Below the pieces are notes generated by a model. It had not been told where the DNA came from. It was given only the letters and a program-made list of their open reading frames with translations, and did no database searches. A program made the position numbers and the translations under genes. From assembly GCF_029504575.1 (NCBI RefSeq), contig NZ_JAQFII010000001.1, positions 4,037,001 to 4,101,000 on the forward strand: 64,000 bases of DNA. The letters run 5' to 3'. The DNA comes from Streptomyces sp. SPB162 (GTDB lineage Bacteria > Actinomycetota > Actinomycetes > Streptomycetales > Streptomycetaceae). Shown here piece by piece: positions 8,398-16,623 of this stretch (the first letter of the stretch is position 1; each line of letters opens with the position of its first letter).

Positions 8398-9928
8398 ATG
8401 ATCGCGCTTGATCGAACCCGCACCGTCGCCGTCATCGGCGCCGGCACGATGGGCCAGGGAATCGCCCAGGTCGCACTGGTCGCCGGCCATCGCGTGCGGC
8501 TCTACGACGCCGCTCCCGGCAGCGCCGAGCGCGGTGCGGCCGCCGTTGCCACCCGTCTCGCCCGGCTGGCCGAAAAGGGCCGGATGGACGCGGCCGAACG
8601 GGATGCCGCGCTGGCCCGGCTCGCTCCCGCCGCGACCCTCGGCGAACTCGCGGACGCCGCGCTCGTCATCGAGGCGATCATCGAAGACCTGTCCGCCAAG
8701 CAGCGGCTCTTCGCCGAGTTGGAGGACATCGTCGAGGCGACGTGCCTGCTCGCCACCAATACCTCCTCGCTCTCGGTGACCGCCGTCGCCGGTGCCCTGC
8801 GCCTCCCCCGGCCGCTTCGTCGGCCTGCACTTCTTCAACCCGGCGCCGCTCCTCCCCCTCGTGGAGGTCGTCTCCGCCGCCACCACCGACGAGGACACCG
8901 CGGCCACCGCGTACGCGACCGCCGCCGCCTGGGGCAAGACCCCGGTGCGCTGCACCGACACCCCGGGCTTCATCGTGAACCGGATCGCCCGCCCGTACTA
9001 CGCCGAGGCCTTCCGCCTCCACGAGGAGGGCGTGGCCGACCCCGCCACCATCGACGCGGTCCTGCGCGAGTGCGGCGGGTTCGCGATGGGCCCGTTCGAG
9101 CTGACCGACCTGATCGGCCAGGACGTGAACGAGGCGGTCACCCGCTCCGTCTGGGAGTCGTTCTTCCACGACCCCAAGTTCACGCCGTCGCTCGCCCAGC
9201 GCCGCCTCGTCGAATCCGGACTGCTCGGCCGGAAGTCGGGGCGCGGCTGGTTCCGGTACGGGGATGAGGAGGACCGCCCGCTCCCGGCGACGGCGCCGCC
9301 CGCGCCCGCGCCGGAGCGGGTGACGGTCTACGGGGAGCTGGGGCCGGCGGCGGAACTCGTCACCCTCATGGTGGAGGCGGGCATCCACGTCGAGGAGAAA
9401 GATCTGCGTTTCGGCGGCGATTCCGGGGCGATCCTGATCGGTGAGAACGCCTGCCTGTTGCACGCGGACGACTCCTACGTCACCAGTCAACCCGACGACA
9501 TCGGCATCATCCACTTCGACCTCGCGCTGGACTACCGGGCCGCCACCCGAATTGCCCTGGCGCCCGAAGACAGCGCGCGGCCCGAAGCCGTTCAGGCGGC
9601 TGTCGGCCTGTTCCAGGCGCTGGGCAAACAGGTCAGCGTGATCGCGGACGTTCCCGGCATGATCGTCGCCCGCACGGTGGCGATGCTGGTGGACCTCGCC
9701 GCCGACGCGGTGGGCAAGGGTGTCGCCTCGCCCGCCGACATCGACACCGCGATGCGGCTCGGTGTGAACTATCCGCTCGGTCCGCTGGAGTGGGGAGACC
9801 GCCTCGGGGTGGACTGGGTGTGCGGGGTCCTGGCCGAGCTGCACGGAGCAAGCCCCGGCGGCCGCTACGCTCCGTCATCGCTCCTACGCCGCCGTCTGGG
9901 CACTCCAGAGAAGCTGCTTAGATCGTGA
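8398..9928 (+). pseudogene. paaH: paaH, 3-hydroxyacyl-CoA dehydrogenase, frameshifted
   Basis: NAD-dependent 3-hydroxyacyl-CoA (3-hydroxyadipyl-CoA) dehydrogenase of the lower phenylacetate pathway. The start has the Rossmann motif VIGAGTMGQGIAQVA. The frame breaks in a run of five C at 8805-8809, after VTAVAGALRLP; the second part resumes with GRFVGLHFFNPAPLLPLVE and ends at 9928. Two C-terminal 3HCDH domains are visible (FIVNRIARPYYAEAFRL and PGMIVARTVAMLVDLAADAV), as in full-length PaaH of about 500 residues. Dropping one C restores about 509 residues, so a sequencing error is plausible. It overlaps paaR as GTGA. Confidence 0.88.
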
Positions 9929-10533
9929 CCATGGCCGAGCCCCCCAGTCCCCGCGTCAAACGGGACACGTACACCCCCGACACGCTGCTCGCCGTCGCCG
10001 TCGAGGTGTTCAACGACCGCGGTTACGACGGCACCTCGATGGAGGACCTCTCCCGCGCGGCCGGAATCTCCAAGTCCTCGATCTACCACCATGTGCGCGG
10101 CAAGGAGGAGCTGCTCCACCGCGCCGTCGGGCGGGCGCTGGACGGTCTGTTCGGCATTCTGGAGGAGCCGCGGGCACGGCAGGGGCGGGCCATCGAGCGG
10201 TTGGAGTACGTCACCCGGCGTACCGCCGAGGTGCTCATGGAGGAGCTGCCCTACGTCACCCTGCTGCTGCGGGTGCGCGGGAACACCAGCACCGAGCGCT
10301 GGGCGATGGAGCGGCGCCGGGAGTTCGACCAGCGGGTGTCCGACCTGCTGAAGGCCGCCGCGAGCGAGGGCGATCTCCGCTCCGACATGGACATCCGGCT
10401 GGCGACGCGGCTGCTCTTCGGCATGATCAACTCCATCGTGGAGTGGTACCGGCCCGAGGCGAAGGGCGCGATCGACGGCGAACACGTCGCGGACGCCGCG
10501 GTGCGCCTCGCTTTCGAGGGGCTGCGCACGTAG
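9925..10533 (+). CDS. paaR: TetR/AcrR-family regulator, likely PaaR
   Basis: One-component repressor with an N-terminal TetR helix-turn-helix (DTLLAVAVEVFNDRGYDGTSMEDLSRAAGISKSSIYHHV pattern, roughly residues 15-55) and an all-helical ligand domain. At 202 residues it has the normal length. The GTG at 9925 overlaps the paaH stop; an ATG at 9931 is an alternative. Being coupled to paaH and near three copies of an ACCGA-N4-TCGGT site, it probably represses paaABCDE, paaN, paaH and perhaps bkdA1, with a CoA thioester such as phenylacetyl-CoA as inducer. The inducer is inferred from other PaaR proteins. Confidence 0.8.
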   Translation: MTMAEPPSPRVKRDTYTPDTLLAVAVEVFNDRGYDGTSMEDLSRAAGISKSSIYHHVRGKEELLHRAVGRALDGLFGILEEPRARQGRAIERLEYVTRRTAEVLMEELPYVTLLLRVRGNTSTERWAMERRREFDQRVSDLLKAAASEGDLRSDMDIRLATRLLFGMINSIVEWYRPEAKGAIDGEHVADAAVRLAFEGLRT

Positions 10534-10610
10534 CCGAGCGCCGCGCGCGGAGCCGAACCGTGAGGTCCAGACCATTGACCTCCGGGCCGGGCCGCCGACA
10601 CCATCCAGCC

Positions 10611-11363
10611 ATGTACGCAGCTGGACGTATCCGGATCCTCCGCGCGGTCTCCGCCGTGGCCCTCGCCACCGCGCTCCCCCTGTTCCTGACGTCCTGCGGC
10701 GACGGCGGCGGGGCGACGGCGGAGTCGTCCGCGACCGCCCCGGTGAAGACGTTCGATTGTCTGACCGAAGCCCAGGCCAAGGCAGGCTCGATCACGTTCA
10801 AGGACACCGGCGGCAACGCGGTGGACGGCTATCTTGCAGGCGCCGGAACCACCGGGATCGTGCTCGCGCACCAGGCGGACGGCAATGTCTGCCAGTGGGT
10901 GCCCAAGGCGCTCGAGCTGGCCGGGAGCGGCTATCGGGTGCTGGCGATCGACTCCAACGGCGACGAGCCGCCCGAGGTCGTCGCGGGCGCCCAGCTGCTT
11001 CGCAGCAAGGGGGCGAAGAAACTGGTGCTCATGGGCGCCTCGAAGGGCGGCACTTCGGTGCTGGCCGCCGCCGCGAAAGTGGCGCCGGCGCCGGACGCGG
11101 TCGTCTCGCTCTCCGCGCCCGAGCGATACGGGCAGATGGACGCGGCGGCCGCCGTCCCGGGACTGACCGCGCCGATCCTCTACATGGCGGCGGACGGGGA
11201 CACCGCGTTCGCCGACTCCACCAAGGCCCTCAGCAAGGCCTCGGTGAAGGCCGCGGAGAACTCCCTGTACATCGTGACCGGGGCGAACCACGGGGTGTCG
11301 ATGCTCGACGACGCAGGGAACTGGGCGAAGGTCACCGCGTTCCTGAAGAAGTACGGCGGCTGA
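10611..11363 (+). CDS. Secreted lipoprotein, alpha/beta-hydrolase (dienelactone hydrolase-like)
   Basis: A 250-residue exported protein. The signal peptide MYAAGRIRILRAVSAVALAT is followed by the lipobox LTSC, so the mature form should be lipid-anchored outside the membrane. The hydrolase fold is supported by the nucleophile elbow GASKG, the acid region MAADGDTAF and the histidine in GANHG. Substrate is unknown. It stands alone between paaR and bkdR, with no sign that it belongs to the phenylacetate operon. An ATG at 11363-proximal alternatives is not needed, since the signal peptide begins at this ATG. Confidence 0.8.
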   Translation: MYAAGRIRILRAVSAVALATALPLFLTSCGDGGGATAESSATAPVKTFDCLTEAQAKAGSITFKDTGGNAVDGYLAGAGTTGIVLAHQADGNVCQWVPKALELAGSGYRVLAIDSNGDEPPEVVAGAQLLRSKGAKKLVLMGASKGGTSVLAAAAKVAPAPDAVVSLSAPERYGQMDAAAAVPGLTAPILYMAADGDTAFADSTKALSKASVKAAENSLYIVTGANHGVSMLDDAGNWAKVTAFLKKYGG

Positions 11364-11411
11364 GGGAGTACCTCAGGGGACACGGCGGTCCAGGGTGCGA
11401 CCCCGTTCGGC

Positions 11412-11894
11412 TCAGTCGTCGACGACGAGGTCCGTCTCCTCGAAGACCAGGAGCGTCCGGCTGCTGAGGACCTCCGGTATGGCCTGGATGCGGGTCAGCA
11501 CGAGCTCGCGGAGGCTGCGGTTGTCCGCGGTGTGTACCAGCATCAAAACGTCGAAATCACCACTCACCAGGGCAATGTGGGCTACACCCGGAAGAGTGAG
11601 AAGTGTTTCCCGGACCGTCCGCCACGAGTTCTGAACGATCTTCAGGGTGATGTACGCCGACGCGCCCTGCCCGGCGCGTTCGTGGTCCACCCGCGCGGTG
11701 AATCCGCGGATGACGCCGTCCTCGATGAGGCGGTTGATCCGGGCGTAGGCGTTCGCCCGCGAAACGTGCACGCGCTCGGCCACAGAACGGATCGAGGCCC
11801 TTCCGTCCTCCTGCAGCAGTCGCAGAATCGTCCGGTCGATGGCATCGAGGGGGCGACTGTGCGGATCGGGCTCGGCCATCTGTTCTCGCGGCAT
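11412..11894 (-). CDS. bkdR: Lrp/AsnC-family regulator BkdR
   Basis: Feast/famine transcription factor with an N-terminal helix-turn-helix (LDAIDRTILRLLQEDGRASIRSVAERVHVSRANAYARI region) and a C-terminal RAM effector-binding domain (HIALVSGDFDVLMLV). It is 160 residues from the ATG at 11894, which has AAGGAGG nine bases upstream; longer starts would place that ribosome site inside the gene. It is transcribed away from bkdA1. BkdR of S. coelicolor is known to regulate the adjacent branched-chain keto acid dehydrogenase operon, and this gene has the same position. An inverted repeat at 11953-11983 may be its binding site. Confidence 0.88.
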   Translation of the reverse strand: MPREQMAEPDPHSRPLDAIDRTILRLLQEDGRASIRSVAERVHVSRANAYARINRLIEDGVIRGFTARVDHERAGQGASAYITLKIVQNSWRTVRETLLTLPGVAHIALVSGDFDVLMLVHTADNRSLRELVLTRIQAIPEVLSSRTLLVFEETDLVVDD

Positions 11895-11952
11895 GCCCCC
11901 GGACCTCCTTACCATGGACGGACTGGCTCCATTCCAGGCTGTGCAGAACCGT

Positions 11953-11983
11953 TTGTCCACAGGCTGAACGTACCTGTGGCCAA
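11953..11983. promoter_or_regulatory. Inverted repeat, candidate BkdR operator
   Basis: TTGTCCACAGG (11953-11963) and CCTGTGGCCAA (11973-11983) form an 11-bp inverted repeat with one mismatch and a 9-base spacer. It lies between divergent bkdR and bkdA1. Assignment to BkdR is by position only. Confidence 0.4.
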
Positions 11984-11995
11984 AATGCCTCCGAC

Positions 11996-12010
11996 AACCG
12001 AACAATCGGT
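11996..12010. promoter_or_regulatory. Third PaaR-like site, before bkdA1
   Basis: On the minus strand this reads ACCGATTGTTCGGTT, 14 of 15 identical to the site before paaA. The dyad extends to CAACCGA-ACAA-TCGGTTG at 11995-12012. It lies about 45 bases before the preferred bkdA1 start, close to where RNA polymerase would bind, so a repressor role is plausible. Confidence 0.55.
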
Positions 12011-12055
12011 TGGGAGGACGTGATCCGTCCTCCAACCTACGAGGAGGTGCTCGCG

Positions 12056-13222
12056 ATGACCGTCATGGACCAGAAACCCGCCCCTGGCCACAGGCATGGG
12101 GGACCCCAGCGCCCCCCCATCGACGCCACGCCGCTGCTGCCCGAGACGGAGCCGTTCCGGCTGCTGGGCACCCCCGACGCCGCCAAGCTCGACCCGGCGC
12201 TCCTCACCGAGCTCTACGGCCAGCTCGTGCGCGGCCGCAGATACAACCGGCAGGCCACCGCGCTGACCCGGCAGGGCCGGCTGGCCGTCTACCCCTCCAG
12301 TACAGGTCAGGAGGCGTGCGAGGTTGCCGCCGCGCTGGCGCTGCGCCCCCAGGACTGGCTCTTCCCGAGCTACCGCGACACTCTCGCCGTCATCGCCCGC
12401 GGCGTGGACCCCGTCGAGGCGCTCACCCTGCTGCGCGGCGACTGGCACACCGGCTACGACCCGCGCGAACACCACGTGGCACCGCTCAGCACCCCGCTGG
12501 CCACCCAGCTGCCGCACGCGGTCGGCCTCGCGCACGCCGCCCGCCTCAAGGGCGACGACGTCGTCGCGCTCGCCATGGTCGGCGACGGCGGCACCAGCGA
12601 GGGCGATTTCCACGAGGCGCTGAACTTCGCGGCTGTCTGGAACGCGCCGGTCGTCTTCCTCGTGCAGAACAACGGCTTCGCCATCTCCGTGCCGCTCGAC
12701 AAGCAGAGCGCCGCCCCCTCGCTCGCCCACAAGGCGGTCGGTTACGGCATGCCGGGCCGGCTTGTGGACGGGAACGACGCCGCCGCCGTGCACCAGGTGC
12801 TCACCGAGGCCGTGGACCGGGCCCGCGCGGGACGGGGACCGACCCTCCTCGAGGCGATCACGTACCGCATGGAGGCGCACACCAACGCGGACGACGCCAC
12901 CCGCTACCGGGACGACTCGGAGGTCGAGGCCTGGCGCGCACACGACCCGATCGTCCTGCTGGAGCGGGAGCTGAACGAGCGCGGGCTGCTCGACGACACG
13001 ATGCGGCACGTCGCCGAGGAGGCCGCCGAGAAGATGGCCGCGGACCTGCGCGAGCGGATGAACGCGGAGCCGCTGCTGGACCCGATGGACCTCTTCACCC
13101 ACGTCTACGCCGAGCCGACCCCCCAACTGCGGGAGCAGGCGGCCATGCTGCGCGCCGAACTCGACGCCGAACTCGACGGCGGGCAGACCGACCACACCGA
13201 GCACGCCGGAGCCGGTTCATGA
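12056..13222 (+). CDS. bkdA1: Branched-chain 2-oxo acid dehydrogenase E1 alpha (first operon)
   Basis: TPP-dependent decarboxylase alpha chain of the BCKDH complex, converting Val, Leu and Ile keto acids to branched acyl-CoA starters for fatty acids and polyketides. The TPP-binding stretch GDGGTSEGDFHEALNF through NN is clear in the middle of the 388-residue protein. The ATG at 12056 has GAGGAGG eight bases upstream; the in-frame GTG at 12020 is too close to its only purine-rich tract. It overlaps bkdB1 as ATGA. A BkdR-type regulator is divergent and a PaaR-like site lies in the promoter. No E3 gene is in the cluster. Confidence 0.92.
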   Translation: MTVMDQKPAPGHRHGGPQRPPIDATPLLPETEPFRLLGTPDAAKLDPALLTELYGQLVRGRRYNRQATALTRQGRLAVYPSSTGQEACEVAAALALRPQDWLFPSYRDTLAVIARGVDPVEALTLLRGDWHTGYDPREHHVAPLSTPLATQLPHAVGLAHAARLKGDDVVALAMVGDGGTSEGDFHEALNFAAVWNAPVVFLVQNNGFAISVPLDKQSAAPSLAHKAVGYGMPGRLVDGNDAAAVHQVLTEAVDRARAGRGPTLLEAITYRMEAHTNADDATRYRDDSEVEAWRAHDPIVLLERELNERGLLDDTMRHVAEEAAEKMAADLRERMNAEPLLDPMDLFTHVYAEPTPQLREQAAMLRAELDAELDGGQTDHTEHAGAGS

Positions 13223-14241
13223 GCACAGCGACCGCCCCCGCCCCCGTCACCGCGCGCAAGCCCGCCACCATGGCGCAGGCGCTCAACCGGGCACTGCGGG
13301 ACGCCATGGCCGCGGATCCGGCCGTGCACGTGCTCGGTGAGGACGTCGGCGCTCTCGGCGGCGTCTTCCGGATCACGGACGGCCTCACCAAGGAGTTCGG
13401 CGAGACCCGCTGTACGGACACGCCGCTCGCCGAGGCGGGAATCCTCGGCACCGCCGTCGGCATGGCGATGTACGGGCTGCGGCCGGTCGTCGAGATGCAG
13501 TTCGACGCCTTCGCCTACCCCTCCTTCGAGCAGCTGATCAGCCATGTGGCCAAGATGCGCAACCGCACCCGCGGGGCGGTGCCGCTGCCGATCACGATCC
13601 GGGTGCCCTACGGCGGCGGCATCGGCGGTGTGGAGCACCACAGCGACTCCTCGGAGGCCTACTACCTGCACACGCCGGGCCTGCACGTGGTCACCCCGGC
13701 GACGGTCGGGGACGCTTACGGGCTGCTGCGGGCGGCCATCGCCTCAGACGATCCGGTGGTCTTCCTGGAGCCGAAGCGGCTCTACTGGTCGAAGGACGAC
13801 TGGAACCCCGATGAGCCCGCCGCGGTGGAGCCGATAGGACGCGCCGTCGTGCGGCGCCCGGGGCGCAGCGCCACCCTCATCACGTACGGACCCTCGCTGC
13901 CGGTCTGCCTCGAAGCGGCGGAAGCGGCGCGCGAGGAAGGCTGGGACCTCGAGGTCCTGGACCTGCGCAGCCTGGTCCCCTTCGACGACGAGACGGTCGC
14001 GGCGGCGGTGCGCAGGACGGGCCGGGCGGTCGTCGTGCACGAGTCCGCCGGGTTCGGCGGTGCGGGAGCGGAGATCGCGGCCCGGGTCACCGAGCGCTGC
14101 TTCCACCACCTCGAAGCCCCGGTCCTGCGGGTCGCAGGCTTTGACATCCCGTATCCGCCACCGATGCTGGAGCGGCACCACCTGCCCAGCGTGGACCGGA
14201 TCCTGGACGCGGTCGGCCGGCTCCAGTGGGAGGCGCGCTGA
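13219..14241 (+). CDS. bkdB1: Branched-chain 2-oxo acid dehydrogenase E1 beta (first operon)
   Basis: Beta chain of the E1 decarboxylase, forming the alpha2beta2 heterotetramer that holds TPP at the subunit interface. The 340 residues show the transketolase pyrimidine-binding domain (MAQALNRALRDAMAADPAVHVLGEDVG) and a C-terminal transketolase domain ending FDIPYPPPMLERHHLPSVDRI. The ATG at 13219 overlaps bkdA1, and its stop overlaps the bkdC1 start. It is clearly related to bkdB2 at 33710-34690, so the two operons are old paralogues. Confidence 0.93.
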   Translation: MSTATAPAPVTARKPATMAQALNRALRDAMAADPAVHVLGEDVGALGGVFRITDGLTKEFGETRCTDTPLAEAGILGTAVGMAMYGLRPVVEMQFDAFAYPSFEQLISHVAKMRNRTRGAVPLPITIRVPYGGGIGGVEHHSDSSEAYYLHTPGLHVVTPATVGDAYGLLRAAIASDDPVVFLEPKRLYWSKDDWNPDEPAAVEPIGRAVVRRPGRSATLITYGPSLPVCLEAAEAAREEGWDLEVLDLRSLVPFDDETVAAAVRRTGRAVVVHESAGFGGAGAEIAARVTERCFHHLEAPVLRVAGFDIPYPPPMLERHHLPSVDRILDAVGRLQWEAR

Positions 14242-15611
14242 TGGCCGTCGTGAAGGAGTTCACCCTCCCCGACCTGGGAGAAGGGCTGACCGAGGCGGAG
14301 ATCGTCCGCTGGCTGGTGCAGGTCGGCGAGGTCGTCGCCATCGACCAGCCGGTCGTCGAGGTCGAGACGGCGAAGGCCGTGGTCGAAGTCCCGTGCCCCT
14401 ACGGCGGGGTCGTCACCGCCCGGTACGGAGCGGAAGGTGAATCGCTGGCCGTGGGCCGTCCCCTGATCACGGTGGCGGTCGGACCCGCGATGGGTTCCGG
14501 CGCGTCCGGCGGAAGTTCCGGCAGTGCCGCCGGTGGCGGCGCATCCGAGGGTTCGGGCAACGTCCTGGTCGGCTACGGCACGACCGCGCCGGGTGCGCGC
14601 CGCCGCCGCGTCCGGCCGGCGGCAGCCGCCGTCGCGGTGGCACCCGCAGCGCAGCCCGCACCCGCACCCACCCCCGCACCCGTCTCCGCAGCCATCCGGG
14701 AGACGTCGTCTGTCGACGGGCCCGTGGCGGTCATCTCGCCGCTGGTGCGGCGGATCGCCCGGGAGCACCGGCTCGACCTGCGGTCGCTGACGGGCTCGGG
14801 CCCCGACGGACTGATCCTGCGCGCCGATGTGGAGCGGGCGGTCGCCGCGAACGGTTCGGGCGAGGCAGTGGCACCGGTCCTGACAGCACCGGCGTCGACG
14901 GCCGGGCCGGCCGCCGACGCGGCGGGGGAGCGCGTGCCGTTGCGGGGGATCCGGGGAGCGGTGGCCGAGAAGCTCAGCCGCAGCCGCCGGGAGATACCCG
15001 ACGCCACCTGCTGGGTGGACGCCGACGCGACGGAGCTGCTCGCGGCCAGGGCGGCCATGAACGCGGGCGGCGGCCCGAAGGTGTCCGTGCTCGCGCTGCT
15101 CGCGCGGATCTGTACGGCGGCACTGGCGCGGTATCCGGAGCTCAACGCCACCGTCGACACCGAGCGAAACGAGATCGTGCGGCTGCCGGCCGTGCACATC
15201 GGCTTCGCCGCGCAGACGGAACGCGGGCTGATGGTCCCGGTCGTCAAGGACGCCCAGGCGCGGACCACCACGGGCCTGTCGGCAGAGATGACCCGTCTCA
15301 CCGAGGCGGCCCGCACCGGCCGTCTCACGCCCGCGGACCTCACCGGTGGCACGTTCACCCTCAACAACTACGGAGTGTTCGGTGTCGACGGCTCGACGCC
15401 GATCATCAACCACCCCGAGGCCGCGATGCTCGGAGTCGGCCGTATAGCCGCCAAACCCTGGGTCCACCAGGGTGAGCTGGCCGTACGCCAGATCGTCCAG
15501 CTGTCGTTCACGTTCGACCACCGGGTCTGCGACGGCGGTACGGCGGGCGGCTTCCTGCGGTTCGTCGCCGACTGCGTGGAACAGCCGGCGGTGCTGCTCG
15601 CCGCCGTCTGA
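14241..15611 (+). CDS. bkdC1: Branched-chain 2-oxo acid dehydrogenase E2, dihydrolipoamide acyltransferase (first operon)
   Basis: E2 core that receives the acyl group on lipoate and transfers it to CoA. In order: a lipoyl domain with the lipoylated lysine in ETAKAVV (Lys45), an Ala/Pro-rich linker, a peripheral-subunit-binding domain (ISPLVRRIAREHRLDLRSL), and the catalytic acyltransferase domain with TFDHRVCDGG near the end. It is 456 residues. The ATG at 14241 shares a base with the bkdB1 stop. The E3 dehydrogenase must come from elsewhere in the genome. Confidence 0.93.
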   Translation: MAVVKEFTLPDLGEGLTEAEIVRWLVQVGEVVAIDQPVVEVETAKAVVEVPCPYGGVVTARYGAEGESLAVGRPLITVAVGPAMGSGASGGSSGSAAGGGASEGSGNVLVGYGTTAPGARRRRVRPAAAAVAVAPAAQPAPAPTPAPVSAAIRETSSVDGPVAVISPLVRRIAREHRLDLRSLTGSGPDGLILRADVERAVAANGSGEAVAPVLTAPASTAGPAADAAGERVPLRGIRGAVAEKLSRSRREIPDATCWVDADATELLAARAAMNAGGGPKVSVLALLARICTAALARYPELNATVDTERNEIVRLPAVHIGFAAQTERGLMVPVVKDAQARTTTGLSAEMTRLTEAARTGRLTPADLTGGTFTLNNYGVFGVDGSTPIINHPEAAMLGVGRIAAKPWVHQGELAVRQIVQLSFTFDHRVCDGGTAGGFLRFVADCVEQPAVLLAAV

Positions 15612-15682
15612 GCCGAGGGGCCCGACCTCGGCTCAGGGCGGTGCGGAACCGACGGTCAGGGCCTCACGGCATACTGCGCGGC

Positions 15683-16276
15683 ATGAGTGCACATGACGCC
15701 GTGGTGCTGGCGGGTGGCGCCGCCAGGCGCCTGGGCGGGGCGGACAAGCCGGGGCTGGAGGTCGCGGGGCGGCCGCTGCTCGACCGGGTGCTGGAAGCCT
15801 GCGAGGGCGCTGTCGACACGGTCGTCGTCGGTCCGCGCAGGCCCACCGGGCGGCCGGTGCTGTGGGCCAGGGAGGAGCCGCCGGGCGGCGGACCGCTGCC
15901 CGCCCTCGCCGCCGGTCTGACGCGGGCCGGCTCGGACACGGTGCTGGTGTTCGCCGCCGACATGCCGTTCCTGACGCGGGCGACGGCGGACGCCCTGCGG
16001 GAGGCGCTGCGGCGCGCGGCGGACGTGGACGGCGTGGTGCTGACCGATCCGTCCGGCCGGGACCAGCCGCTGGCCGCGGCCTACCGTACGGAGGCCCTGC
16101 GCCGGGGGCTGGCGCTGATCGCCACCGAGCACGGCACGCTCGCCGGACTGCCGCTGCGCCTGCTCGCCGAGGAGCTGCGACTGCACCGGCTGCCGGACCC
16201 CTCGGGTTCGGATTCCTTCGACTGCGACACCTGGGACGACATCGCCGTCGCACGGGCGCGACTGGAGCAGGGGTGA
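15683..16276 (+). CDS. mobA: Molybdenum cofactor guanylyltransferase MobA
   Basis: Nucleotidyltransferase that attaches GMP to molybdopterin to form the MGD cofactor. The N-terminal signature VVLAGGAARRLGGADKPGLEV (GG-x3-R-x-G-x2-K type) and FAADMPFL match the family, and the 197-residue length fits. The ATG at 15683 starts just before the conserved strand. It overlaps the next gene as GTGA, and moeA follows in the same string, so these three genes form a cofactor operon. Other NTP transferases share the fold, but the moeA neighbour supports MobA. Confidence 0.85.
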   Translation: MSAHDAVVLAGGAARRLGGADKPGLEVAGRPLLDRVLEACEGAVDTVVVGPRRPTGRPVLWAREEPPGGGPLPALAAGLTRAGSDTVLVFAADMPFLTRATADALREALRRAADVDGVVLTDPSGRDQPLAAAYRTEALRRGLALIATEHGTLAGLPLRLLAEELRLHRLPDPSGSDSFDCDTWDDIAVARARLEQG

Positions 16277-16623
16277 GCCTGCGCGGCGAAGGGCCGCGCA
16301 TCGGGGACGATGGGCGTGTGTTGGATGAATGGATCGCCGCAGCCAAGGCCGAACTGGGGATCGAGCTCGAGGTCGACACCACAGTCCTCCTCGACCTCGC
16401 CCGTGATGCCGCGCATGGTGTCGCCCGCCCCGCCGCACCGCTGACCACCTTCCTGGTCGGCTATGCCGCCGCCCAGTCCGGTGGCGGCCCCGAGAAAGTG
16501 CGCGACGCCGCCCGCAAGGCGGCGGAACTCGCCGAACGCTGGTCCGCCGAGGCCGCACAGGCTGCCGCGGCCTCCCCGGGCAGCGATACCGGCCCTTCCG
16601 AAGCAGGGAGCCCGGCCGGATGA
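16273..16623 (+). CDS. DUF6457-family protein between mobA and moeA
   Basis: A 116-residue mainly helical protein with LDEWIAAAKAELGI followed by DLARDAAHGVARPAAPLTTFLVGYAAAQ, the pattern of DUF6457. In many actinobacteria this domain is fused to or next to MobA, so a role in molybdopterin maturation is likely but unproven. The GTG at 16273 overlaps the mobA stop; a GTG at 16318, immediately before LDEW, is an alternative and fits the domain edge better. The end overlaps moeA as ATGA. Confidence 0.75.
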   Translation: MSLRGEGPRIGDDGRVLDEWIAAAKAELGIELEVDTTVLLDLARDAAHGVARPAAPLTTFLVGYAAAQSGGGPEKVRDAARKAAELAERWSAEAAQAAAASPGSDTGPSEAGSPAG

